From UBA1952 sp965246905 (lineage in GTDB: Bacteria > Bacteroidota > Bacteroidia > Chitinophagales > Chitinophagaceae): 64,000 nt of DNA. The notes under the pieces were generated by a model, which made no database searches, was not told where the DNA came from, and saw only the letters and a program-made list of their open reading frames with translations. The DNA lies in contig CBDFFZ010000015.1 of NCBI GenBank assembly GCA_965246905.1, forward strand, positions 1 to 64,000, read 5' to 3'. This document shows positions 1 to 8,838 of this stretch, piece by piece (within the stretch, counting starts at the first letter, position 1; each line of letters opens with the position of its first letter). The position numbers were made by a program, and so were the translations under genes.

Positions 1-3
1 GGT

Positions 4-615
4 TCATAAAAATTTAGAAATGTGCAAAGCGGGAAGATTAGAGCAACCTTCCCCTTTTGCTTTCGCGATTAGAGGGTTACATGATAAAATACGCCCGGAA
101 GGCTGTCCGCTTTTAGTACAACAGGCAGCCATTATGCCCGTCTGAAAACAAGTCATTTTAGTGTACTGGCCATACTTTTTATTTTCAGCCTGCGGCAGAT
201 AATTCTTGTCAACCACCGTTACAGTCTGCATGCCTTCCAATACCTGCGGCTTTACATCAAGAAAATGAAGGTTCAGGCCGCCAATACTAAAATGCGCGTC
301 ATTGGCAATCTCCATTTTCGGGAACAAGGCCGTTACCTGCATGGAAGCTACAGCAAACCCCGCATCTTCCACAGCTTTCTTAACTGCATCTATCACTACC
401 GGCGCACCTGGCTTAAAGGTGATGTTGTAAACTGAGGTTTCGATATTTACATTAACCTCCTGGACAGAAGGGACTTTTTGCAAAGCCTTGAAAATTGCTT
501 TACTGCACATACTGCATGTAAGCCCGCTGGCTTTGAGGGATGCAGATTTTATCTGGGCAAAGGAAGTAGAAATATTCAGGCACAAAAGCGCCACTATAAA
601 AATGATTTTTTTCAT
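4..615 (-). CDS. Periplasmic heavy-metal-associated (HMA) domain protein
   Basis: A 203-residue protein with an N-terminal signal peptide (about residues 1-20, ending in SFAQ), followed by an HMA ferredoxin-like domain at about 24-95. The domain carries the metal-binding motif GLTCSMC, so the two cysteines that would hold Cu(I) or a similar soft metal are present. The C-terminal half is not recognised; it has three further cysteines, including a CC pair. With the signal peptide this is probably a periplasmic metal binder rather than a P-type ATPase fragment. It lies 126 nt downstream of a His/Cys-rich HYC_CC_PP protein on the same strand, so the two probably form a small metal-handling operon. 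The metal identity is inference. Confidence 0.8.
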   Translation of the reverse strand: MKKIIFIVALLCLNISTSFAQIKSASLKASGLTCSMCSKAIFKALQKVPSVQEVNVNIETSVYNITFKPGAPVVIDAVKKAVEDAGFAVASMQVTALFPKMEIANDAHFSIGGLNLHFLDVKPQVLEGMQTVTVVDKNYLPQAENKKYGQYTKMTCFQTGIMAACCTKSGQPSGRILSCNPLIAKAKGEGCSNLPALHISKFL

Positions 616-741
616 GATTGCTTGTTTAAAAAAATAGGAAAGCAGGAAAAATTATCCCGCATTGAAAAACATACTGTGTAAATGTTGCAAACATTCCACA
701 ATATTGCAGCAGCAGGATGCCGTTGCAGCAAACAAAAAAGA

Positions 742-1146
742 TCAGATACGCAGGTTGCGGATACTTAGATATACCGGGCAGGATGGCGGCCCCGGTGGCG
801 CATGAGGCGTAAAGGAAGTAAGTATATTTCCTGTCTTGGCAGGATACTCCAATAATATATAATGCTGCGCAGCGGGCAATGTAAATACGAGCGGCGCAAT
901 GAGCGGTATGCTCTTTAACAGCGCGCCTTCGGCTGTACTTTTTACTATTTTTTGCTCCTCTTTACAGCAGCCATTTCCGCCCTTCGTCTTCTTCATGCCG
1001 CAATGAGTGCAATGGTGCTCATCGCTGGCTTCCGGTACCACAGAAGCACTTACTATTTGCCCCATGCAATAATGCACGTGTATCGTAAACCCGCTGCTAA
1101 CAGCGAAGTACAGGACAGCAATTATAGAGACAAGAAGCCGCTTCAT
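742..1146 (-). CDS. HYC_CC_PP family small secreted protein
   Basis: A 134-residue protein with a hydrophobic N-terminus (signal peptide about 1-20). It has the three motifs that name this Bacteroidota family: HYC (in VHYCMGQ), a CC pair (GNGCCKE), and a proline-rich PP segment near the C-terminus (APPGPPS). A further HHCTHC cluster lies between the first two. The many Cys and His suggest metal binding, and such genes often sit beside copper or cobalt handling genes. Here it is upstream of the HMA-domain gene. The biochemical function of the family is not established as far as I know. Confidence 0.8.
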   Translation of the reverse strand: MKRLLVSIIAVLYFAVSSGFTIHVHYCMGQIVSASVVPEASDEHHCTHCGMKKTKGGNGCCKEEQKIVKSTAEGALLKSIPLIAPLVFTLPAAQHYILLEYPAKTGNILTSFTPHAPPGPPSCPVYLSIRNLRI

Positions 1147-1234
1147 TCAGGCTTTAAAAATAAGCAATTATTACATGCCAGGTAATGGCACAATTTTTAT
1201 TCGTTTTCTTTTAACAAAAACAATATCTACTGCG

Positions 1235-1654
1235 ATGAATCAGGATCAGGAGAAAGAAGAAAATGGTTGGCAATCAGAAGGAGAAAGTCTGAATACTGGC
1301 TCTGATGCGAGCAGCCAGGCATCTGCCGAAGGCAAGGAAAATGATGGAAAGGCTAAAAAGGGCGGCATTCATAACAATGCACTTTTTGCTGCAAGCATGG
1401 GCCGGGCCGCCACTGCCCAGGTAGATCCGCACAGCAATTCAGGGCTTGCGCAAACAGGCACAAATACCTCTTATGAGGGTGCAACTGCACCTGGGGCGGG
1501 TGGCTCGGCAGGTAGCGGCTATACATCCGGCCAAACCGGCGTTGACAGCAGCATCAGCACAACTTCGGATTATGCGCAAACGCAGACCGGTAAAAGCAGT
1601 GAAAAAAATACAGATGATGATAATGAGGACGACGCAAAAAACACGTTGATCTGA
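1235..1654 (+). CDS. Hypothetical hydrophilic, Ser/Gly/Asn-rich protein
   Basis: I start this 139-residue protein at ATG 1235, because the open frame upstream encodes no plausible domain and the start is preceded by an A-rich stretch. The product is strongly hydrophilic and of low complexity: an acidic N-terminus (QDQEKEENGW), a Lys-rich patch, a Gly/Ser/Thr/Gln middle and an Asp/Glu-rich end. There is no signal peptide, membrane segment or recognisable domain, so it is probably intrinsically disordered. A strong hairpin with a T-rich tail follows at 1746-1786. No function can be given. Confidence 0.55.
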   Translation: MNQDQEKEENGWQSEGESLNTGSDASSQASAEGKENDGKAKKGGIHNNALFAASMGRAATAQVDPHSNSGLAQTGTNTSYEGATAPGAGGSAGSGYTSGQTGVDSSISTTSDYAQTQTGKSSEKNTDDDNEDDAKNTLI

Positions 1655-1745
1655 TAATGAATGTTGCGCTCACAGAGTGCATATACTTGGGCCATGACGA
1701 TGAAGGCATGTCACTTCATAAGAGCCTGAAATAGTCCAGAGTAAA

Positions 1746-1786
1746 AGCCTCGCACGTTTTAGAAAGCCTGCGAGGCTATTTTTATT
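1746..1786 (+). terminator. Rho-independent terminator
   Basis: A perfect 9-bp stem, AGCCTCGCA (1746-1754) with TGCGAGGCT (1769-1777), has a 14-nt loop and is followed by ATTTTTATT. It lies downstream of the gene ending at 1654. The reverse strand is less T-rich, so the plus direction fits best. Confidence 0.7.
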
Positions 1787-1926
1787 AAATCGGATTTTTA
1801 AGCATGCAAGTATCGCTGATTCCGAAAAAATGGAAAAGATAATCCTCTGGCAGCCTCAGAGGAACAGAGCGAAGCATTCATTACTGTTATGGAAAAGCAC
1901 GGCATTTGCTGCGGCCAAAGCTGGTC

Positions 1927-3076
1927 TTATTTTAGGATCTCTGCCAGCTTTGCTTCTAATTTCGGCCCTTGCAGATCGCGGGCAATAATCTTTCCCTCCT
2001 TATCCAACAGGAAGTTTGCGGGGATGGATTCAACTTTATAATCTCTCGCCGGCACACTTTCCCAGCGCCTGAGGTCGCTAATATGATTCCACGCAAGGCC
2101 ATCTTTGGCAATAGCTTCTACCCATTTCTCCTTATCACCATCGAGTGATACGCCGAGGATCGTAAAATTTTTATCCTTGAATTTATTATAAGCGGCTACT
2201 ACATTTGGGTTTTCTGCCCGGCACGGGCCACACCAGCTTGCCCAGAAATCAACAAGTACAAATTTACCTTTTAAGGAAGAAAGCCTGAGCTGTTTCCCAT
2301 CAGGTTTATTGGCAGTAATTTCCGGGGCAGCAGCTCCTAATACCGGCCCACCAGTAAATGTTTGTTGTTCCTGCGGCCCCATTTGCTGCGTGGCCATCAT
2401 TTCGTTATAGCGTTTTTCAACTCTTTTTCCTGCACGGACCCAGGGAAACGGCGCTCAAGCCCGCTGAGAAAAGCGTTTACGAAAGGCTGTTCCACTTTAG
2501 GATTCAGCATACGCACCGAGAAAAGCGCATTAGGCAGGTAAGCAGTAGTATCCGCGTAGTGCTCGATAAACTCTGTAAGCTTCCGGTTAATGCCGTGCGC
2601 ATCTTCCTTTGCTCTTGCAAGAAGGCTATCCTTACCCTGCGCATGCAATTGCTGAAAAACAACGTTCAGCGTTTGCAAGTCTGCCATGTGCGAGCTAACT
2701 ACTTTAAGAAAATTGCGCAGGCTCAGGGAAGAGGCGGAACCAGAAACAGTGTAATCCTGCAATTGATTCCAATCACCTGTCAGGCGGATATTTCCTTTAT
2801 CTACGAAAGCAGGATGTATTTATTGCCCTGCTCGAAAATAAGCTGATAGAGGCCCGGCTGTGGCGCTTTGCCATTAAGCTCAAATTTTCCCTGCGCGTCC
2901 GTTTTTGTACTATCGAGCGCTACGATCTTGTCGGATATGCCCAGCTCCTGGAGGCGTACGCGCTGCTCAGGCATGTTTTTAAATTCACCGATCACAGTAA
3001 ATTCATCGCGGCCATTACCGCAGGAAGAAAGAAAGAACAGCCCCAGGCACAGGAGCGATAAAACACGGAGATTCAT
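1927..3076 (-). pseudogene. DUF4369/TlpA-type thioredoxin lipoprotein, broken by two frameshifts
   Basis: Three consecutive minus-strand frames read as one protein of about 383 residues if two single bases are restored. Piece 1 (3076 to 2801) has a lipoprotein signal (MNLRVLSLL...LSSC) and a DUF4369-like beta domain. Piece 2 (to 2397) is the helical middle, with no ATG of its own. Piece 3 (2400 to 1927) is an AhpC-TSA/TlpA thioredoxin domain with the CGPC active site (WASWCGPC). Break 1 is at 2806-2808, where a T run (minus strand) is one base short: KYILL then FVDKGN continues in the next frame. Break 2 is at 2400-2402, where an A run is one short and stop and ATG overlap. Family members reduce or isomerise disulfides, or tether a thioredoxin in the periplasm. 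Either a pseudogene or two homopolymer errors. Confidence 0.75.
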
Positions 3077-3191
3077 AATAGAAGAACACTGAATTTTCAA
3101 GGTGCAAACCTAATGATTATTCGTTCATCATCATGGTCTTGACAATTACCTGACACTACACTAAAGCTGCTGTCGCATTTTTGCACCTGTT

Positions 3192-4181
3192 ATGCAAATA
3201 CGTTCCTTTTGCTCTATCACGCTTCTTGCGCTGCTTTTGGCAGCGCTAACCGGCTGTGAGAAAAAAGACAAGCCTATTACCCTACCACCTGCAGGCAGCG
3301 CTTTGCCAGGAAAGGTAACCATGGGCGAAAATTATGATACCCAGATATTCTACGACTTTGAAAAAAATACCGTCGTAGCCACCAGCTCCACTACCGACTG
3401 GGATCTTGCTTTTGAAGCTGCTGCAGATGGCGCCCACGTATTCATGAATGGTGGTAAGGGCATTTTTCTCTATAATACCCACAAAACTACCTTTAGCAGC
3501 ATTCGGGTAATTCCTACTGGCATGACCTCGGAAAATTATTTGTATGATGATGCCAGCGGCAACCCGGATTCTACCGCAGTGGGCAACTGGCGCAACAATA
3601 ACAATGAAAGCCTGAACGAAGTATTTGTAGCGAGGCTTGCAGTAAATACCTATTATAAGTTTTCCCTTCTGTCGGTAAATAATACCGGCTACCGCATTGC
3701 TTATGCAAAGCTTGAGGATTCTGCTGCTACAGTTTTGGCAATACCTAAGAATGATTCGTTCAATTTCAGCTATTTTTCTTTTGCAAAAGGGCTTGTAGCC
3801 CCGGAACCGCCAAAAGCTACATGGGATGTAGTATTTACCCGTTATCGGTTCATCTATCGCGATCTCAATAACTTTCCCTACGAGGTGAATGGCGTATTGC
3901 TCAACCCTTACAAAGTAGTTGCCGCCGCTGATTCCACAAGCACTTTCGATGCCCTGACATATGCAAATACATCCGGCCTGCAGCTTTCCGCCAACCGCGA
4001 TGTTATTGGCTACGACTGGAAGACTTATGATATTCCTACGGCAAAATATTCCGTGAAGAAGAACAAGTGCTATGTCCTGCACACCCGCAATGACAAGGTA
4101 TTTAAGTTGCACTTCCTGGATTTTTATAGTACAGCAGGCGTAAAGGGAACACCTTCCTTTGAATCACAGGAGCTAAGATAA
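3192..4181 (+). CDS. HmuY family lipoprotein
   Basis: A 329-residue protein with a lipoprotein signal peptide ending in LTGC (Cys about 22). The region after it has the HmuY pattern seen in Bacteroidota: an aromatic-rich beta strand (YDTQIFYDFEKNTVV) followed by a TDWDLAF strand. HmuY of Porphyromonas captures haem at the cell surface, but many environmental HmuY-family proteins have no proven haem binding. There is no TonB receptor (HmuR) next to it in the window. It is divergent from the broken TlpA-type gene with 115 nt between the starts. Family assignment is good; haem binding is inference. Confidence 0.75.
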   Translation: MQIRSFCSITLLALLLAALTGCEKKDKPITLPPAGSALPGKVTMGENYDTQIFYDFEKNTVVATSSTTDWDLAFEAAADGAHVFMNGGKGIFLYNTHKTTFSSIRVIPTGMTSENYLYDDASGNPDSTAVGNWRNNNNESLNEVFVARLAVNTYYKFSLLSVNNTGYRIAYAKLEDSAATVLAIPKNDSFNFSYFSFAKGLVAPEPPKATWDVVFTRYRFIYRDLNNFPYEVNGVLLNPYKVVAAADSTSTFDALTYANTSGLQLSANRDVIGYDWKTYDIPTAKYSVKKNKCYVLHTRNDKVFKLHFLDFYSTAGVKGTPSFESQELR

Positions 4182-4371
4182 GTTTGTGCTGTTTGAACCT
4201 ATAGTAGAATATTGTACACCGTTTATTTCAGGCTTATCACTCAAATGAAATTTGCCTTCTATCTTAGTCCTGATAGAAATAGTGCAGCTTAACTTTTGAT
4301 TTTATAAGCGTTTAGCATCGTTCCGGCTGCCTTCCTGTAAGGCCTTAGTGATTGAAGATAGAAACGTCATT

Positions 4372-5706
4372 TTATTCATCTTTCTTCTCTTCAAAAAGAT
4401 CTTCTTTCTTTACCACCTTTACTTTGCTCTTGTCTTTGAGCAGGCGCGTAATGGCGCCATAGGGAGCTATCACTACTTCTTCATCTGCTGTCAATCCGCC
4501 CGTTATTTGCAGGTATTGGTTGTCCTGTACACCAGTTTTTACATCTGCCATACGCACCTCTTTAGTAGTGGCATTATACACGAATATTACCTGGCGGATA
4601 TTGTCCGCTTCAGCTGCTGCTTTCTTTTTTGATTTCAGGCTGTCGGCCCAATCGCGGGTAGTTACGGCATTTACAGGTACGGAGAGCACATCGCGCTCGC
4701 GGCGCGTCTGTATTTCTACAGATGCGCTCATGCCTGGCTTGAAAACGAACTTACCCTTAGGGGCGGTTGCCGCAAGATCTGCATAGCTGGACGGCAGAAT
4801 GTAAATACGCACAGTATAATTAGTAACCTGATCGGAGGAAGAAGTGAGCGCAGATGCGCCCGACTGGCTGCTTACATCCACCCTGCTTACTACTCCTTTA
4901 AATTTCCGGCCGCGATAGGCATCTGCCTCTACAATGGTAGTATCGCCGATTTTTACTTTGGCAATATCTGTTTCGCTTACATCCACGCGCACTTCGAGGC
5001 GGCTCATATCAGCAATAGTGAGCACCTCCGTACCGGCCATTTGCGCGGTGCCCACTACCCGCTCGCCAAGCTTTACTTTGAGGGAAGAGATGATGCCGCT
5101 GGCCGGGGCGATGATCGTTGTTTTCTGTAAATTTTCGCGCGCCTGCGAGAGGCCTGCTTCTGCGCCCTGTACGCCGAAATGGCCGCCGCTGCTGCTGGCT
5201 TTTGAAGCATCGTATGCGGCTTTTGCGCCCTGCCAGGATGCCTGCGCCTGCTCAAACTCAAGGGCGGAGATTACCTTATCATTATACAGCTTGCGGTTGC
5301 GGTTGTAAGTGGCGAGCGCAAGATCGTACTGGCTTTTGGCCTGGGCTACCATCTCTACAGTGTTCTGCGCGCTGGCCTGCGATTGATGTACGGTTGCCGT
5401 TGCCTGATTGACCATCGAGTTGTAGATGGCCGGATTGATTTTCAGCAATACCTGGCCGCGACGAACGCTATCGCCTTCCGCGATGTTAAGGGCTGTGATC
5501 TCGCCGCTTACCTCCGGGCTTATCTTGACTTCTGTTTCCGGATAGATTTTACCGCTTGCAGTTACCGTTTCCGTGATGGTATGCGATGCCGCTTTCTCGG
5601 TGGCTACTTTGGTGCCTTCATCGCCGCCGTTGCGGCCTACGATGATGAGGACAAGCAGCAACACTGCCATTGCGCCGATTATCCACCACAGGGTTTTCTT
5701 TTTCAT
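4372..5706 (-). CDS. Efflux transporter periplasmic adaptor subunit (RND/MacA type)
   Basis: A 444-residue membrane-fusion protein. An N-terminal membrane anchor lies at about 6-24, then a first lipoyl half (ISPEVSGEITALNIAEGDSV) near 60-85, a long alpha-hairpin rich in Ala/Gln/Glu at about 100-200, the second lipoyl half (TIIAPASGIISSLKV) at about 205-230, and beta-barrel and membrane-proximal domains to the C-terminus. Such adaptors link an inner-membrane RND or MacB-type pump to an outer-membrane channel. No pump or channel gene lies next to it, and the 719 nt upstream hold no convincing gene. It is therefore an orphan here, and the substrate cannot be guessed. The C-terminus is Lys/Glu-rich. 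Confidence 0.85.
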   Translation of the reverse strand: MKKKTLWWIIGAMAVLLLVLIIVGRNGGDEGTKVATEKAASHTITETVTASGKIYPETEVKISPEVSGEITALNIAEGDSVRRGQVLLKINPAIYNSMVNQATATVHQSQASAQNTVEMVAQAKSQYDLALATYNRNRKLYNDKVISALEFEQAQASWQGAKAAYDASKASSSGGHFGVQGAEAGLSQARENLQKTTIIAPASGIISSLKVKLGERVVGTAQMAGTEVLTIADMSRLEVRVDVSETDIAKVKIGDTTIVEADAYRGRKFKGVVSRVDVSSQSGASALTSSSDQVTNYTVRIYILPSSYADLAATAPKGKFVFKPGMSASVEIQTRRERDVLSVPVNAVTTRDWADSLKSKKKAAAEADNIRQVIFVYNATTKEVRMADVKTGVQDNQYLQITGGLTADEEVVIAPYGAITRLLKDKSKVKVVKKEDLFEEKKDE

Positions 5707-6425
5707 TGGGATTTTTTATTGAGGCAAAAGTCTAAACCTGAAAGCCAGCTTCTGCAAGACGGGCATCGAATGGGTAGGTGTTTTTTGCGATGGACAAAAG
5801 TAAAGCCTCCCGGGCAATGGTGCGTTGGAATGTTGATGGCTCTTAACCTTCGGTAACCGGGTTTAAAACTGTGGTTTTTGGGTTTATTCCGGCTAACGCC
5901 TTATAAGCTGTTGACGCTTTAACTGGCTGCCGGATTTTTTCTTACGCTTTGCTTAGATGCGGAATTGAAAGCACTTTTTTTATTGACAATCAGTCTTTTA
6001 TTTTATGTTGACATTGCTTTTGCCGGTGGGTAATGACCTACTGTTTGCGCCGAAGAACTTTCTGTTGCCACCGGATCAATTTCTGTTTGCCACGAAGCAT
6101 CTTCTGTCTGCTCCAGATGAGCTTATGCCAGCGTGCGGGTCTTTTGCGGCTACTAATGTGCGACACCTTTTGATTGGTTTATAAGATTTATTTCAGCGCG
6201 ATGCTGTAGCAAGTAGCTTTTTGTGAAGTGCTGCGCTGTGTGCTATTACTCGTGTAGCCTTTGTCCGGCTTTGCAAAAACCTTACCCCCGAGCATCTGCG
6301 TTGCGCCCGCGCAAGGGATAGTAGTGGAAAGCCCACAGCGCAGCGAGGACTTGGAACGCATAGCCCGGTGCCCTTGCGCAGCTTGGGCATGCGCCCTGTT
6401 TTAATGAAAAATTAATAATTAAGGA
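5707..6425. other. 719-nt intergenic region with dispersed repeat copy A
   Basis: No convincing gene is visible. The region holds a 59-codon open frame at 6005-6184 with an odd internal periodicity (LLFAPKNFLLPPDQFLFATK), which I do not annotate as a gene, and a 64-bp repeat at 6305-6368 that recurs inverted at 55381-55444. The regulatory sequence of the divergent adaptor gene and lpxK must lie here. Confidence 0.6.
6305..6368 (-). repeat. 64-bp dispersed repeat, copy A
   Basis: The reverse complement of 6305-6368 matches 55381-55444 at 62 of 64 bases by hand alignment. The shared core includes CGTTCCAAGTCCTCGCTGCG and GGGCTTTCCACTACTATCCC. Outside the core the two copies diverge, although both have GC-rich GGGCGC-type sequence just before it. 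There is no transposase beside either copy. It behaves like a small non-autonomous or REP-like element. Confidence 0.7.
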
Positions 6426-7652
6426 ATGAACGAATTGGCTGAGTGGGCTTTTAATGTGGCACATTTTCAACCTTTCGAAATTTATCAACTGCTCGCCAAC
6501 TTCACCCAACAGGCGTCCAACCATTACCTTCGCTATGCACTACACAATCTCTTAAACTTGCCTTTCTTTTCGCTTGTCCGTTTTCTGCTTTATCCATTTG
6601 CGCTTATCTACGGGGCGGTGGTGTGGCTGCGCAACAGCCTTTATGATTCCGGTTTTTTCTCTTCTGTGGAGTTTAGCGTGCCAGTGATCACAGTGGGCAA
6701 TCTTTCGGTAGGCGGTACCGGCAAGACGCCGCATGTGGAATACCTGATCCGCCTTTTACAATATGAATATACGGTGGCTACGATGAGCCGGGGCTATAAG
6801 CGGCACACACAGGGCTTCCTTCTGGCGGGCGATGATGCGAATGCGCTGAAGATCGGTGATGAGCCGATGCAGTATAAAATGAAATTCCCGGAGCTTGCGG
6901 TAAGTGTGGCGGAGGAGCGGATGACGGGCATACCCTATCTGTTGCAGCGGCGGCCGGATGTGGAAGTAGTGCTGCTGGATGACGCCTTCCAGCACCGCTC
7001 GGTGAAGGCGGGGCTGAATATGCTGATCACGGATTATTCCCGGCCTTTTTATGAGGATTATATTCTGCCATACGGGCGGCTGCGCGAGGGGCGGAAAGCT
7101 TATCAGCGGGCGGATGTGATTGTGGTATCTAAATGCCCGCACGATTTGCGGGAAGCTGCGGCGGGCGCTATCCGGGGAAAGATTGCGCCGCTTGCACACC
7201 AGCAGGTTTATTTCTCTTCTATAAGATATGAGCAGCCATATAATTTTTTTACCGGAGAGGTTATGACTCTTGCCCGGAAAAACGTAGTGTTGGTTTGCTG
7301 TATTGCCCGCCCTGAGCCGTTGGTAGCGCAGGTAGAAGCGTTGGCTGCAAAGGTGCATGTGCTCTCCTACCCAGACCATCATTATTTTTTGAGCAGGGAT
7401 CTGGAAGAGATCAAAGCGGCGTACGATAACTGGGGCGCGGAAGATAAAATGATCCTGACTACGGAGAAAGATGCTAAGCGGCTGCACCTGCAGATGAGCA
7501 AAGTGGCGGAGTGGGCGCTCCCGATTGCTGTGCTGCCTATCGCAGTGCATATTTTATTTGAGGAAGGCCCGAAGCTGGATGCTGCGGTGCAGGCTTATGT
7601 GGGTAAAACGATGGCGGAAAATAGTGAGGCGGTTGGCGAAGCCGGGGAATAG
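6426..7652 (+). CDS. lpxK: Tetraacyldisaccharide 4'-kinase
   Basis: LpxK phosphorylates the 4' position of the tetraacyldisaccharide 1-phosphate to make lipid IVA, at the inner face of the inner membrane. The family signature is clear: a hydrophobic membrane segment (LVRFLLYPFALIYGAVVWL) and then the modified P-loop GNLSVGGTGKTP at about 91-102, followed by the DDAFQHR motif and the later TEKDAKR motif. From ATG 6426 the product is 408 residues, about 40 longer at the N-terminus than I expect. TTG 6558 would give a more typical start directly before the membrane segment, but the ATG has an A-rich leader and is kept. It is convergent with the acyltransferase gene downstream. Confidence 0.9.
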   Translation: MNELAEWAFNVAHFQPFEIYQLLANFTQQASNHYLRYALHNLLNLPFFSLVRFLLYPFALIYGAVVWLRNSLYDSGFFSSVEFSVPVITVGNLSVGGTGKTPHVEYLIRLLQYEYTVATMSRGYKRHTQGFLLAGDDANALKIGDEPMQYKMKFPELAVSVAEERMTGIPYLLQRRPDVEVVLLDDAFQHRSVKAGLNMLITDYSRPFYEDYILPYGRLREGRKAYQRADVIVVSKCPHDLREAAAGAIRGKIAPLAHQQVYFSSIRYEQPYNFFTGEVMTLARKNVVLVCCIARPEPLVAQVEALAAKVHVLSYPDHHYFLSRDLEEIKAAYDNWGAEDKMILTTEKDAKRLHLQMSKVAEWALPIAVLPIAVHILFEEGPKLDAAVQAYVGKTMAENSEAVGEAGE

Positions 7653-7721
7653 GAATGTTTATTTTCTTTGGGGGGATGCCTGTGGTTTGTAGGGTACTTT
7701 GCTTTGTAAACCCATCCTCGG

Positions 7722-7740
7722 TCCTTCCCCAGGGGAAGGA
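7722..7740. repeat. Near-perfect palindrome between convergent genes
   Basis: Arms TCCTTCCCC (7722-7730) and GGGGAAGGA (7732-7740) flank a single central A. The site lies between the convergent ends of lpxK and the FemAB-like gene. A one-base loop and the lack of a T tract make an ordinary terminator unlikely; it could be a protein site or a short dispersed palindrome. Confidence 0.5.
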
Positions 7741-7822
7741 GGCACTTGGGCAAGCCTCTGTAGCTGTTGAGTTGGCGTGGATTAATAGCATGTAATTACG
7801 CACCTTCCAACTTCATCCAACG

Positions 7823-8836
7823 TTATTTCCGGATCAGTCGCTTGAGTTTCCAGAGCCAGTGGGCTTCCTTTTTCAGGATCATGTACAACTCCCGGCGACC
7901 ACCGAAATTACGGAAGAAGCGCTCTACGCCCGGATCCATGCTGCCTTCGAAATCGAAGTGCTTATTGCCACGCCGTTTTGCTTCCAGAATAGCATGCCAG
8001 AGCAGGCTGCTCATGGCGCGATTGTCTTCAACTGCGGGGTTCTTGGCGCCCATGATATAGTAGCTGGTTTCTGCATCCCAGACATTCCACACCAGCGCCT
8101 GTACGGTGCCATATTGCCGTGCTACCCAAAGTGCGCCGGAGTTATTGTCTATGCAGGGCTTCATGAGCTTCTCCATATCGGCAAGGGTATGTGGCTGTGC
8201 TACGCGTTTTTGAAAAAGGGCGGCTTTCTGAAATTCATAGAGCTCGGTAAGGCAGGATTCATCAGCGCGGATGGCAATCTCTTTTTCGGAATGGCGGAGG
8301 TTGCGCCGAAGCTGCTCTTTAAAATTATGGTACAGGGTATCCTCATCTTCCTCTAACGATAGCAGAAAGGTTTGCTGCACCTCGATCTTAAGCCCGTAAT
8401 GGCGGAAAAGGCCGGCCTGTTTAAGGCCGGGATACTGTGCCAGCCCCCATACATCGGCCTCCGGCAGCTTGCCCATCAGTTGCTCTATCACCTCGTGCTC
8501 GTAGCTGTCGCGGTTCACACCTTTTATATCTGCCGGATAAAAAATATGCGGGCCGAGGTATGGGGTGAGCTTGGGGTTGCGGCGAAAAGAGACACTTGCA
8601 ATATCTTCAATGCCATAAGGCCAAACGCCGGTTACCTGATCCCCCTTAAGGGCAATTGCTACGTTCCATTTATCGCATACGGCATCGAGCCACCAGCACT
8701 GCATGAATACAGGAATGCTTTCGGGAGATTGCGCGCAGATGGCGGTGAATATTTCTTTCTCGGTGATCAATTCCTGATGTTGGTTGTGCAATTTGCGGAC
8801 AATTGCGGAAAAGGGACTATTAATTTTCTGCGACAT
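7823..8836 (-). CDS. FemAB/BioF2-like GNAT-fold acyltransferase
   Basis: A 337-residue protein with no signal peptide. The C-terminal two-thirds resemble the Acetyltransf_6 (FemAB-like, BioF2-like) group: a basic motif (NFKEQLRRNLRHSEKE), a middle segment that reads like an acceptor-binding sub-domain, then GALWVARQ...ALVWNVWD and SSLLWHAILEAKRRG, and a closing FDFEGSMDPGVERFFRNFG motif typical of this group. Relatives transfer aminoacyl or acyl groups in envelope, capsule or glycolipid synthesis. The real acceptor is unknown. The start lies 2 nt after the stop of the upstream LolC/E-type permease gene, so the two are probably cotranscribed. Confidence 0.75.
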   Translation of the reverse strand: MSQKINSPFSAIVRKLHNQHQELITEKEIFTAICAQSPESIPVFMQCWWLDAVCDKWNVAIALKGDQVTGVWPYGIEDIASVSFRRNPKLTPYLGPHIFYPADIKGVNRDSYEHEVIEQLMGKLPEADVWGLAQYPGLKQAGLFRHYGLKIEVQQTFLLSLEEDEDTLYHNFKEQLRRNLRHSEKEIAIRADESCLTELYEFQKAALFQKRVAQPHTLADMEKLMKPCIDNNSGALWVARQYGTVQALVWNVWDAETSYYIMGAKNPAVEDNRAMSSLLWHAILEAKRRGNKHFDFEGSMDPGVERFFRNFGGRRELYMILKKEAHWLWKLKRLIRK

Positions 8837-8838
8837 TC

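Noticed and set aside
2397..2403. Programmed -1 ribosomal frameshift in the TlpA-type gene
   Set aside because: No classical slippery heptamer, and a second unrelated break is present; a missing base explains it more simply.
6426..6557. Extra 44 residues at the LpxK N-terminus as a separate domain
   Set aside because: Nothing recognisable; either a variable extension or the true start is TTG 6558.
7722..7740. Terminator between lpxK and the FemAB-like gene
   Set aside because: One-base loop and no T tract; kept as a palindrome only.
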